Shown in pieces: positions 24,163 through 32,350 of a stretch of DNA of 63,172 nucleotides. The stretch spans positions 1 to 63,172 of the forward strand of contig MKWG01000033.1 in assembly GCA_001899685.1 (NCBI GenBank), written 5' to 3'. Source of the DNA: Sphingobacteriales bacterium 44-15 (GTDB lineage: Bacteria; Bacteroidota; Bacteroidia; Chitinophagales; Chitinophagaceae). Position numbers and translations under genes: made by a program. Within the stretch, counting starts at the first letter, position 1. Each line of letters begins with the position of its first letter. Under the pieces are notes generated by a model. That model saw nothing but the letters and a program-made list of their open reading frames with translations. It searched no databases and was not told the origin of the DNA.

Positions 24163-25381
24163 ATAAAAGGCACCCGTCTCCATAGCTCAGGAAGCGAAAC
24201 GAATGATCAAGCGCATATTGATATATTTTCTTCCAGTCATCTCCCACTAAAGCGGCTACCAGCAGTAAGAGCGTGGATTGCGGCTGGTGGAAATTGGTAA
24301 TAAGCCCACGGATGATCCGGCCGGTATATCCCGGAGCGATAAGGATCCGAGTTTGCGTAATCAGTTTTTGTAATTTTTTATTATCCATCCAGTCCAGCAA
24401 GCGCTGCAATGCTTCGCCTGCGCTTAATGTATATTGACACAGCTCATCATATACTTCCCACTGGCCGATGACCAGCTCATCTTCGGTTATAGCCGGCCGT
24501 TGGTTTATTTTAACGCCCATCCAGTACAGGCTCTCTATCGTCCGGAGGGATGTGGTGCCTACACAAAATATACGGCCGGTATTTTGCCGAAGCTTTTCAA
24601 TGGTGCTCCTGTTCACTACTATATACTCTGCGTGCATCTCATGATCATGCATGAGCTCAGCCTTAACAGGCTTAAAGGTACCTGCGCCTACATGCAGGGT
24701 CACAAAATCGCTGTCAATATTTTTGTGTGTGAGCGACTGAAATATCCCATCCGTAAAATGCAAACCGGCAGTGGGTGCAGCAACAGAACCATTATGGGCT
24801 GCGTATATTGTCTGGTATCTTTCGGCATCATTTGTTTCTGCCTCCCGTTTCATATACGGCGGTAAAGGAATTTCTCCTGACAGATGCAATACTTCAGCAA
24901 ACGATAAACCTGCAGGCTCCCAGGTCAGCTCCACTACAAAATTTTCTGCAGCCCTGCCTGCGATAGCGGCTTTCAACAGTATTAAGCCATTGCTTGTTTC
25001 AATCTGCTTTTCAAGCACCATTCCATGCTTCCATTTTGAAGCCCCGCCTATCAGGCAGTTCCACCAGACTTTGCCACACTGCAGCATGGCGGAAGTGATA
25101 TCGGCATATTGACTATGTGGTGAAAGACAGAATATCTCAATGGCGCCGCCGGAAGGCTTTTTGAACTTCAGCCTCGCTTCTATAACCTTTGTATCATTAA
25201 AAACAAGCAACGACTGTTCGGGAATGTGCTCACTGATATTTTTGTATATATCTTCTGAGATGTTTCCTGATCGGTAGATCAGCAGCTTTGAATCATCTCT
25301 CTTACTGAGCGGATATTGTGCAATCCTGCTTTCAGGCAGGTCGTAAGTGAAATCCTGTATAGTGAGGTATTGTGGGTGCAT
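24137..25381 (-). CDS. queA: S-adenosylmethionine:tRNA ribosyltransferase-isomerase
   Basis: A 414-residue enzyme that transfers and isomerises the ribosyl part of SAM onto 7-aminomethyl-7-deazaguanine in tRNA, making epoxyqueuosine. Signatures: FTYDLPESRIAQYPLSKRDDSKLL, VFNDTKVIEARL, the GSVAAPTAGLHFT motif, HVGAGTFKPVK, and C-terminal NFHQPQSTLLLLVAAL. The ATG at 25381 (MHPQYLTIQ) is preferred over an upstream TTG. Somewhat longer than the E. coli enzyme, as is common in Bacteroidota. Overlaps the convergent kinase gene. Confidence 0.94.
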   Translation of the reverse strand: MHPQYLTIQDFTYDLPESRIAQYPLSKRDDSKLLIYRSGNISEDIYKNISEHIPEQSLLVFNDTKVIEARLKFKKPSGGAIEIFCLSPHSQYADITSAMLQCGKVWWNCLIGGASKWKHGMVLEKQIETSNGLILLKAAIAGRAAENFVVELTWEPAGLSFAEVLHLSGEIPLPPYMKREAETNDAERYQTIYAAHNGSVAAPTAGLHFTDGIFQSLTHKNIDSDFVTLHVGAGTFKPVKAELMHDHEMHAEYIVVNRSTIEKLRQNTGRIFCVGTTSLRTIESLYWMGVKINQRPAITEDELVIGQWEVYDELCQYTLSAGEALQRLLDWMDNKKLQKLITQTRILIAPGYTGRIIRGLITNFHQPQSTLLLLVAALVGDDWKKIYQYALDHSFRFLSYGDGCLLFSSAGNQV

Positions 25382-25438
25382 GATCAATACAGCCAACTGC
25401 TGTAATGCTGCAAAATAAGCACATAAAGTTGTATTATC

Positions 25439-26518
25439 TTATTGTACGGTCACTTTTGAGAAAATATTCATTTTTGCAAACAGCCGGAACAATGTTTTCA
25501 ATATTTCCGGCCCTGCAAATCCTGTATCCATTTCACAGATGATCCTGTTGTCCTCAACTTCCGTTCGCCAGTTGTGCACGGCATCTTCCTCGTTCTTTTC
25601 AGCTTTTATGTTAAAATCATTAATGCATGTGTCAATTTTTTGAATGGCCTCTTCAGCCTGGCTTAAAGCATCGTCTTTAAGCGTCATGGTAAGAATACAA
25701 TCAATATTCAGGCGTTCTATTATTACCTCAAAAGGAAGGTTTTTAAGATTAAAAGGAAGCTCTACTTTAGGATATAATTGTTTGTGATAGAGTAAGGCGT
25801 CAAAGCTGTCATCAAACCAAAATTCAATATCATCGCAGGGAATGCCGGTATCCGCAAGATCGTATATTTTGTGTGATTTTGATTTCCAAAGGATGAAAAG
25901 GCTGTTACCATTACCATTAACAATTAAATCAATACTAAGTTTTGAAAGAACGTTTTTCCCGTATAAAAACTCATTTCCATGTACAGGAATAGAGATACAG
26001 ACATTCCTGTTAATTTTAATACCTGTTCTTGTCTCAAATTGTTTGGATAACTGATCGTCTGCACATTTTATAAACTCTAAAGATATTTTCCTTTTATGGT
26101 GACGTTGTAATCGTTCAACTATAGTTTCCGGGAAGGTAACCAGGCTCCATTTGGGTTTTATGAGATGGCTCATTTTAGCGGTATCAAGCCCTTCTAATTC
26201 AAATACAATGTCCGCACAGTTAATATCAGTGTCTGCAATATCGTAAATTCTCCCGGATTGAGAATGCCATTTTATATTCACCGGCAAATGCCCATATACA
26301 AATGAAAACTTTGATTGCAATAAAGATATTCTTCCCTTAGTATACATCAAACTTCCCCCGCTATCCCAGCGTACTCGCGTATGTTTTGAGCTACCGGGCA
26401 GGCTTTCTTCTAAAAAACCTAAAATCCTATTATTTGCACAATCAATAAATACGACAGATATGTCTCTATTGAAATAAAGTTTAAATAAGTCCACCCAATC
26501 ATGACTAAAGACTTGCAT
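25439..26518 (-). CDS. hypothetical protein with internal duplication
   Basis: A 359-residue soluble protein; no family recognised. Two related halves can be seen: IYDIADTDINCADIVFEL...TIVERLQ and IYDLADTGIPCDDIEFWF...VIIERLN share the IYD-ADT, C-DI and ERL positions about 135 residues apart. An acidic, helical C-terminal part follows. No signal peptide. It stands alone, 58 bases upstream of queA on the same strand, with an AT-rich 687-base gap behind it. Confidence 0.6.
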   Translation of the reverse strand: MQVFSHDWVDLFKLYFNRDISVVFIDCANNRILGFLEESLPGSSKHTRVRWDSGGSLMYTKGRISLLQSKFSFVYGHLPVNIKWHSQSGRIYDIADTDINCADIVFELEGLDTAKMSHLIKPKWSLVTFPETIVERLQRHHKRKISLEFIKCADDQLSKQFETRTGIKINRNVCISIPVHGNEFLYGKNVLSKLSIDLIVNGNGNSLFILWKSKSHKIYDLADTGIPCDDIEFWFDDSFDALLYHKQLYPKVELPFNLKNLPFEVIIERLNIDCILTMTLKDDALSQAEEAIQKIDTCINDFNIKAEKNEEDAVHNWRTEVEDNRIICEMDTGFAGPEILKTLFRLFAKMNIFSKVTVQ

Positions 26519-26940
26519 AAGTGAATAAGATTTTTAATCAGGTTTTAGATAAATGAAGTTTTAATCTCCTATTGAGCTATGCATAACAATAATAAAATTT
26601 CGCATAAGAACACCAACCTCATTACTTCCATAATAAAGCTTACACTTTAACCCCAGCCTTATTACTTTATCGATATTATTTTTAAAATGGAAAAGGCATA
26701 CGCCAATTAATGCCAGGTAAATCTTCCAATGTTGTTATTTACTATCCTGGTAATATACTTTTCTAACCTTTTCCGATAATGCCCGGTAATCAATGGCACC
26801 ATGTTCTTCGTGATCAGAATAAAATGTGTGTAAAGACTGTAATATTCTATTTTCATGATTAGCTATATAAGGTAATAAGGTGAGGTGTGTAATGAATTAT
26901 CAGTTACTAAGGTAATAAGGTTTTTTGAATACGTTGCCTT
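26519..26940. other. AT-rich intergenic region
   Basis: No gene seen. The word AAGGTAATAAGGT occurs twice (around 26869 and 26909) with GTAATGAATTATC between. Base composition is lower in GC than the flanking core genes. Confidence 0.4.
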
Positions 26941-27055
26941 TAACAGGGCGTATTCCAAATTTTCGCATCATTTCTCTTTTTGTCGCTAAGTAAAAAGGGA
27001 TTGCAGGGGTAAGAGAAAAACAAGCAGCGAAAATTTGGAATGCGTCCTATTTAAC
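26941..27055. repeat. imperfect inverted repeat
   Basis: Bases 26948-26966 pair with 27026-27044 with one mismatch (core TTCCAAATTTTCGC / GCGAAAATTTGGAA). Weaker pairing continues outward through AACAGGGCG against CGTCCTATT and inward through TTCTCTTTTTG against AGAGAAAAAC. It may be a small mobile-element remnant or a structured RNA; no coding potential seen. Confidence 0.5.
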
Positions 27056-27205
27056 AGCATATTAAATTATGAACCTATAAAATGGGACTGACCAAAAGGT
27101 TAATTGATGCCTGATCTACCCCGGGTAAGAGATGAAGACAGGTAGTCGTTTAAGCGATTCTCAGGGGCATCATTTACCTTCTTAGCCAGCTTCAATTATT
27201 GTATA

Positions 27206-28987
27206 TTACAATAAGCGGGCAATTCTCACCAATTTGTATGCCATTAAAAAGCTTGCCCAATCATCCGCAACGCCAGCACCGAAGGTTATTATATCCTCTA
27301 CGATTGTACCTACTATTATAGTAATCGCTGCACCAACAGCAGCAGCTTTAATATAATTTACAATTTCCGGATTGTCGCGTAAATAAACGAGTATTTTTTC
27401 TTCCAGGTTATCCATATCCTTTTTTAATTCCTTTAAAAGATCTTTTATTTTATCAAGTACGTTTTTAGGCACTACCACAGAAAAGGGAACAGTATTTTTT
27501 TGAACTAATTTATATATTATTACACCGGCTTGGTTAAGTTCCGTTGTAAGTTGCTTTGTGGGATCGGGAGGGTAAGGCAATACCCTTGATTCATACAACA
27601 CACCTGCTGTCCATTTTTTATTACCTCCTGATATTGAAGGTGAACAATACTTATTAGCCTTGTCTATATAATTGGCTACTTCTTCTGCCCCCAAAGCAAA
27701 TAGGTCTTTGGGCTTGATCTCAAATATCTCATAACTATTTAAATTTACTATATCGGCTCGCCCCCTGTAAACACCTCCTTTACTGCTTTCAGGAATTGAA
27801 TATTCCCGAAAACTATTAGGATGCGTTGCTAAATAATCGTATTGTATTAACCAATGCTGAAGTGTTCCGTTACGATTAATGTTTCCCATAGCATGGGTTC
27901 CATAGCATGGAGGCGGAGTATTTAATATTTCATCCGCCATTTCATCTTCTTCTTTGATCTGGTTGATGATCCTTTGATCTTCCTCGGTAAGGTTATATGT
28001 AAGCTCCAGCTTTGGCTTCGGCTCATACGGCTGTATGGTAGCGCCGCAGCTTATTTCCTTATATGCATTGCCGGGAAGCTGCAGCGCCAATACCTTCCCG
28101 TCCTTACACCCGTCATACCAGTTTACAGTTGCAAGTGCGCTTGCGCTGCCGCTACTGCCGAGCGGCTGATTGGAAGATACACCGGATGGAAAGGGAATGC
28201 TGCCTCCACCTGAAGGGAAGGGTATTACCGGGTCAGGGAAATAAATAAAATGAACATAGCATATTTCCTCCGTCCAGTAGTAATTATTACTCTCGCCGGG
28301 CGCCGTGCCGGTAAGATTACCTTTATCACCTTCATGAGTAACCGTATAGCACTGGGTAGCCTGTATTAAACGGTTCGAAGCAGATACATTTGCTTTCACG
28401 GGTGTTACAGTTATTGTCTCTTCCTTGCTTTCCATTCTTTTTGATGCCTTACTGTTGAACAGTCGGTTGTCTTTTATCCTGAAAACACTATCGCCGAATA
28501 TTTTTTGATCAAACGATAAGCTTTGAAGCACTACCGTATTAGCTGTTACTTTGCTTACGGTATTATCAAACCCGTAGGCTTCGTAAAAACGGGTTCTCAC
28601 CAGGTCAATGATATCAACGTTCTCCCTGCCCGCTTTACATACGAGGAAACCGCTTACCTGCTTATGGTTTTTGATCACCAGTGGCACGAGCACAAGCGTA
28701 TCAGTGTTGTTGTCTGTTGGGGAGAGGCTGCTAATGACAGATTTGCCCCATACGGGTATCCCTTCTTCCTCCTGGATGCGCGGCAAAAAGCCTGCAGAAA
28801 GGTTTTGCTGACATATCCTGTTTGCAATCCTGTGTAATACTGCCGGGCTGGAAGGAGATAACCGCAGGAATTCATAATCATGAGTGGGCAGTAAAGGGTG
28901 TAAGGCTTCATTCTTCTTCTGGCAGGAGAGCGTATACAGCAAAAAAAATGACAGCAATAGCGCTGCCTGTAAGGTGCTTTTCTTCAT
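27206..28987 (-). CDS. lipoprotein with PD-(D/E)XK-like nuclease motif
   Basis: A 593-residue predicted lipoprotein. The start at 28987 (MKKSTLQAALL) gives a signal peptide with lipobox LYTLSC; the longer frame adds 13 unlikely residues. The N-terminal half (to about 250) is a novel secreted domain; a Pro/Gly/Ser linker (about 255-285) precedes a C-terminal region with GRADIVNLNSYEIFEIKPK, in which D412 and E423-I-K425 match the spacing of PD-(D/E)XK nucleases. The last 60 residues include a hydrophobic, glycine/alanine-rich segment (AAAVGAAITIIVGTIVEDI), as in some polymorphic toxins. A surface-anchored toxin or effector is a reasonable guess; no immunity gene is evident. Confidence 0.6.
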   Translation of the reverse strand: MKKSTLQAALLLSFFLLYTLSCQKKNEALHPLLPTHDYEFLRLSPSSPAVLHRIANRICQQNLSAGFLPRIQEEEGIPVWGKSVISSLSPTDNNTDTLVLVPLVIKNHKQVSGFLVCKAGRENVDIIDLVRTRFYEAYGFDNTVSKVTANTVVLQSLSFDQKIFGDSVFRIKDNRLFNSKASKRMESKEETITVTPVKANVSASNRLIQATQCYTVTHEGDKGNLTGTAPGESNNYYWTEEICYVHFIYFPDPVIPFPSGGGSIPFPSGVSSNQPLGSSGSASALATVNWYDGCKDGKVLALQLPGNAYKEISCGATIQPYEPKPKLELTYNLTEEDQRIINQIKEEDEMADEILNTPPPCYGTHAMGNINRNGTLQHWLIQYDYLATHPNSFREYSIPESSKGGVYRGRADIVNLNSYEIFEIKPKDLFALGAEEVANYIDKANKYCSPSISGGNKKWTAGVLYESRVLPYPPDPTKQLTTELNQAGVIIYKLVQKNTVPFSVVVPKNVLDKIKDLLKELKKDMDNLEEKILVYLRDNPEIVNYIKAAAVGAAITIIVGTIVEDIITFGAGVADDWASFLMAYKLVRIARLL

Positions 28988-29458
28988 GGTTGGTGTTTTT
29001 GATGGTTTGAAATTACGGCGATGCATGAGGCATTACCGTTTAGCGGAAGTAAAATAGTAACTTTTCAGATCTTTTCAAAAAAAATACTGATTCGTGAGGC
29101 ACCATAGCCGGTCAACTTAAGCAAAAAAGAAATCCTGACGATCCGGCGGATTTAATGCTAATAAACTGTTATACCAATGCAATTGCTGAAGGCTCTTATA
29201 GATGAAGAAGAGCAACATCTCACCATGTTTTGTATAGCAAAGAAAAATACAACACTCAATCCTGTTCTTTTTCAGCAGGACCGGTATTTTTTGCAACGCC
29301 CAATATTGCAATAGAGTTCAATGTCGGATACTATAATAATTCGGTAAGAGATGAAAACCCCATTGGCACAACCCGTTTGTAGACAAAGATGGTAATTTTC
29401 AACCATGCGCCCGACCTTCCAGTATTACCCGGATTCAATTACCGCTAAACATTGAATA
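28988..29458. other. intergenic region, possibly decayed coding sequence
   Basis: No intact gene. On the plus strand around 29270-29375 a stop-free stretch reads FFATPNIAIEFNVGYYNNSV, which looks protein-like, and another lies near 29140-29200; they are short and separated by stops, so they may be remnants of a lost gene. Nothing else recognised. Confidence 0.3.
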
Positions 29459-30047
29459 TTACATATCAGCCTCAGGAGGAAGTTGTTTATTCCTGGTCAA
29501 ATCAATAGCATCCATGTATATTTCTTTTGAGCGATCAGGAGAAAGACTTTCGATTTTTGCTATCAGGAGAAATCTTTGTAGATCTCTGGTATATTTTTTA
29601 TACAGATATTTTTTAATGAAAGCCATCTTTTCATCCTTCTGCAAGGCAACTTGTTCAACGCTAATGCCATCAAAAATAAGAAGTTGGTTCTTTTGGATTA
29701 TCGGTTAAGTAATACCAAACACATAAACTGTCAGGCGATTCATCCGCAAAAACTATACGTGTAACCATGGGACCTCCCTCAACACCTCTGAGATTACTCA
29801 ATGAATCGAACTCAACAATATAAGAGGCATAAATAGAATCCATTTGAAAGGAATATGATTTTAAAATTCCAGTCTCGTAAAATTCATATCTATTGCCATT
29901 GTCATTTGAATTACTTGTATCTCCGGCTTCCTTCAATTTCCCACTTTCAAAGAATTCTTTCCTTTTGGAATTCAGATCATCCACTTTAGATATTGTCTCC
30001 ACAGTATATATGGTACCTGAATCATTATCTAAGCATCCCGACAACAT
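29459..30047 (-). pseudogene. frameshifted lipoprotein with MORN/YwqK-like repeats
   Basis: Two frames read as one gene. The upstream part (29670-30047) starts MLSGCLDNDSG, a bare lipobox without a preceding signal peptide, and contains FFESGKLKEAG and FYETGILKSY, variants of the MORN/YwqK repeat. It ends TSYF-stop at a run of five T. Removing one T would continue SYFDGISVEQVALQKDEKMAF into the downstream frame, which ends at 29459. A one-base indel in a homopolymer (real or sequencing error) plus loss of the signal peptide (an in-frame TAG lies just before the ATG) argue for a decayed gene. Confidence 0.55.
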
Positions 30048-30353
30048 TAACTATTGTGATGAAGGGATATAAGTAGTTTACTTTCATGTCTTCTCAACGG
30101 GATTTTTTCTCCATTATTTCTCCCTTTATGGCAGTCCCATTAATTACGCACTGCATTTGCGCCTTTCTTTTCCCTCTTTGCGCTCTGCGTGAAAACCCCA
30201 TCTTTTCCACAGATATTCACACTAATTCACATTAAAAGCAGGTCAATACAGCCGTCTCAACCGCTCCCACCCTCCTAACTCCCTATGGGGAAAGGGATTT
30301 TGAAAAATATTTTCCTGTGGATAAAATAATTAATTTAAAACTTGCGTTAAAGG
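30048..30353. other. leader region of the dcw cluster
   Basis: No gene seen. Around 30150-30200 the text TTGCGCTCTGCGTGAAA resembles the tandem repeat unit at 14049. The part nearest mraZ is AT-rich and should contain its promoter; a TTG at 30342-30344 and TATTTTG at 30368-30374 have roughly the spacing of a Bacteroidota -33/-7 pair but are one base off the TAnnTTTG consensus. Confidence 0.4.
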
Positions 30354-30388
30354 TGGGAAAATGTGTTATTTTGTGGGAATAAATGGGA
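30354..30388 (+). promoter_or_regulatory. MraZ operator (phased TGGGA boxes)
   Basis: TGGGA occurs at 30354, 30374 and 30384, i.e. at 20- and 10-base steps, with a degenerate TGTTA in the 30364 register. MraZ in other bacteria binds TGGGN direct repeats separated by five bases upstream of its own gene, so autoregulation of the dcw operon is expected. The last box ends 21 bases before the mraZ ATG. Confidence 0.75.
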
Positions 30389-30409
30389 AATTGATATAAC
30401 GCACTGTAA

Positions 30410-30865
30410 ATGATACGGTTTTTAGGGGAATATGAAGCTACTCTGGACGCAAAAGGTCGGTTTCTCTTTCCAACAGGATTTAGAAGGCAAATCCCGGAAG
30501 GAGAAACCGGTAGCTTCTTTATTAACAGGGGGTTTGAGCGTTGTCTGACCCTGTACCCGATGAAAAACTGGGAGCCGATATTTGAGGAGATAAGCAACAA
30601 GAATGATTTTGACGCAAAAGTACGCGAATTCAGGCGCTACTTTTTGAATGGGATCACGGTAGATATGGACAGCGCCGGAAGGCTGCTGCTGCCGAAAAAC
30701 CTGATGGAATATGCCGGACTGCAAAAAGATATTGTATTGCTTTCGGCTATTGACAAAATTGAGATCTGGGATAAAGATAAGTACCAACAGCTCTTTGACA
30801 CTTTTTCACCCGAAGCATTCAGCGCTCTGGCACAGGAAGTAATGGCTGCTAAAAAAGAAGGGTAG
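30410..30865 (+). CDS. mraZ: transcriptional regulator MraZ
   Basis: A 151-residue protein with two AbrB-like (SpoVT/MraZ) halves, each with the family signature: EATLDAKGRFLFPTGFR near residue 9 and VDMDSAGRLLLPKNL near 82. It forms a ring-shaped oligomer and represses or tunes the dcw operon in other bacteria. It is first in the operon, behind phased TGGGA boxes. Length is normal. Confidence 0.95.
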   Translation: MIRFLGEYEATLDAKGRFLFPTGFRRQIPEGETGSFFINRGFERCLTLYPMKNWEPIFEEISNKNDFDAKVREFRRYFLNGITVDMDSAGRLLLPKNLMEYAGLQKDIVLLSAIDKIEIWDKDKYQQLFDTFSPEAFSALAQEVMAAKKEG

Positions 30866-30966
30866 CCCCGGCAGCAACACGCTGAACGGTGGAGGTTAAA
30901 GGCAATGGTAATTTTTTCACTTACCTGCCGGTGCATATTTGCCGGGAGGGCTATTGGTTCAGCACG

Positions 30967-31875
30967 GTGTCGCAACAATACCACATACCTGTTTTGCTCA
31001 GCGAAACGATTGACGCCCTGCAGGTAAAAGCAGGGGGAACTTATGTGGATTGCACTTTTGGCGGTGGCGGTCATAGCAAAGCCATACTCAATATGCTGGA
31101 TGCTGATGGCAGGCTGCTGGTGTTTGACCAGGATGCTGACGCCAGACAGAATGTGCCTGACGACCCGCGCATTACTTTCCTCCAATACAACTTCCGTCAT
31201 GTGCAGCGCATACTGCGACTGCACAGGATAGAGACGGTAGATGGCATATTAGCCGATCTTGGCGTGTCGAGCCACCAGTTTGATGAAGCCGGACGCGGGT
31301 TCTCCACCCGGTTCAATGATGCATTGCTTGATATGCGGATGGACCAGCGGCAGGAGCTCACCGCCGCCGGTATTATAGAAACCTATACCGAGCAGGCGCT
31401 GCACAAGCTGTTTGAGCAATATGGCGAAGTGACCAATGCAAAAACGCTGGCGAAAACCATCGTGCAATACCGTCAGCTTACCCCCGTCAAAACAGTAAAT
31501 GAGCTCAGGGCGGCAGCAGCTTCCGTGGTGAAAGGTAATCCCAACAAATATTTTGCCCAGGTATTCCAGGCGCTGCGCATGGCGGTAAACGATGAAGCAG
31601 GCGCATTGCAGGAACTGCTCCGGCAACTTCCCTCCCTCCTGAAGAAAGGCGGCCGCGCTGCCATCATCACTTTTCACAGTATTGAAGACAGGCTGGTAAA
31701 AAACTTTTTCCGCAGCGGAGGGTTTGACGAAGTGGCGCCGGATGCTCTTTTTGGCACACGCCCTGAGAGCCCGTTCGTGCTGGTCACCAAAAAACCAATT
31801 ATCCCTTCCGCTGCCGAAATACGGCAAAACCCCAGGAGCCGGAGCGCTAAGCTGCGGGTGGCGGAGAGAAGATGA
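30967..31875 (+). CDS. rsmH: 16S rRNA (cytosine(1402)-N4)-methyltransferase
   Basis: A 302-residue SAM-dependent methyltransferase that N4-methylates C1402 of 16S rRNA. SAM motif GGTYVDCTFGGGGHSKAIL; downstream ADLGVSSHQFDEAGRGFS and DALLDMRMDQ are diagnostic of MraW/RsmH. A GTG start at 30967 (MSQQYHIPVLLSE) matches the usual N-terminus; the frame is open to a GTG at 30889, which would add 26 atypical residues. It follows mraZ directly. Confidence 0.93.
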   Translation: MSQQYHIPVLLSETIDALQVKAGGTYVDCTFGGGGHSKAILNMLDADGRLLVFDQDADARQNVPDDPRITFLQYNFRHVQRILRLHRIETVDGILADLGVSSHQFDEAGRGFSTRFNDALLDMRMDQRQELTAAGIIETYTEQALHKLFEQYGEVTNAKTLAKTIVQYRQLTPVKTVNELRAAAASVVKGNPNKYFAQVFQALRMAVNDEAGALQELLRQLPSLLKKGGRAAIITFHSIEDRLVKNFFRSGGFDEVAPDALFGTRPESPFVLVTKKPIIPSAAEIRQNPRSRSAKLRVAERR

Positions 31876-31888
31876 AAAAGGGTGAATG

Positions 31889-31943
31889 GTGAATAGGCAA
31901 TGGTGAATGGCGGCAAATTCACCATTCACCATTGCCCATTCAC
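31889..31943 (+). promoter_or_regulatory. 22-bp hairpin inside the dcw operon
   Basis: Bases 31889-31910 and 31922-31943 are inverted repeats matching at 21 of 22 positions with an 11-base loop, built of GTGAATGG/CCATTCAC words and followed by TTTTATT. It lies between the rsmH stop and the ftsL start. The T-rich tail makes it look like a terminator or attenuator; it could also be an RNA processing signal or a mobile palindrome. Confidence 0.65.
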
Positions 31944-31979
31944 TTTTATTACAGACATATTTTGGAGAATAAAAACATC

Positions 31980-32336
31980 ATGGACCCGACTAATGAAACA
32001 GAAGAAAACAACCAGCCCCGGGCACCGGTGAACAAAACGGCAGCAGGCTGGAAAAAGTGGATCAACCACCAGTGGATCGTGAAGCATATTTATTACTTCC
32101 TTTTCCTGGCGGTTTTGGCTGTTATATATATATACAATGGCCATTATGCTGAAAACACTATTAAAGACATTAACCGTAGCGCAAGAGAACTTAAAGAGCT
32201 GCAATATGAATATAAAACAGTAAAAGGTGAGCTGATGATGCGCGGCAAACAGAGCGAAATAGCCAAAGCGGTAGAACCCCTCGGGCTGAAAGAACTGAAA
32301 AAACCACCGGTAAGGATCGTTGTCAGTGCTAAATAA
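31980..32336 (+). CDS. ftsL: FtsL-like division protein
   Basis: A 118-residue bitopic membrane protein: about 38 polar cytoplasmic residues, one TM (about 38-58, YYFLFLAVLAVIYIY), then a coiled-coil stretch (IKDINRSARELKELQYEYKTVKGELM) and a short C-terminus. Topology, size and position between rsmH and ftsI identify FtsL, although sequence identity in this family is low. ATG 31980 with GGAG upstream is chosen over a start 16 codons earlier. Confidence 0.8.
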   Translation: MDPTNETEENNQPRAPVNKTAAGWKKWINHQWIVKHIYYFLFLAVLAVIYIYNGHYAENTIKDINRSARELKELQYEYKTVKGELMMRGKQSEIAKAVEPLGLKELKKPPVRIVVSAK

Positions 32337-32350
32337 TTATTAAAGAGCAA

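Noticed and set aside
29117-29311. 64-residue minus-strand frame MQYWALQKIPVLL...
   Set aside because: No start context, no domain, Cys/aromatic-rich composition; overlaps a better plus-strand protein-like stretch.
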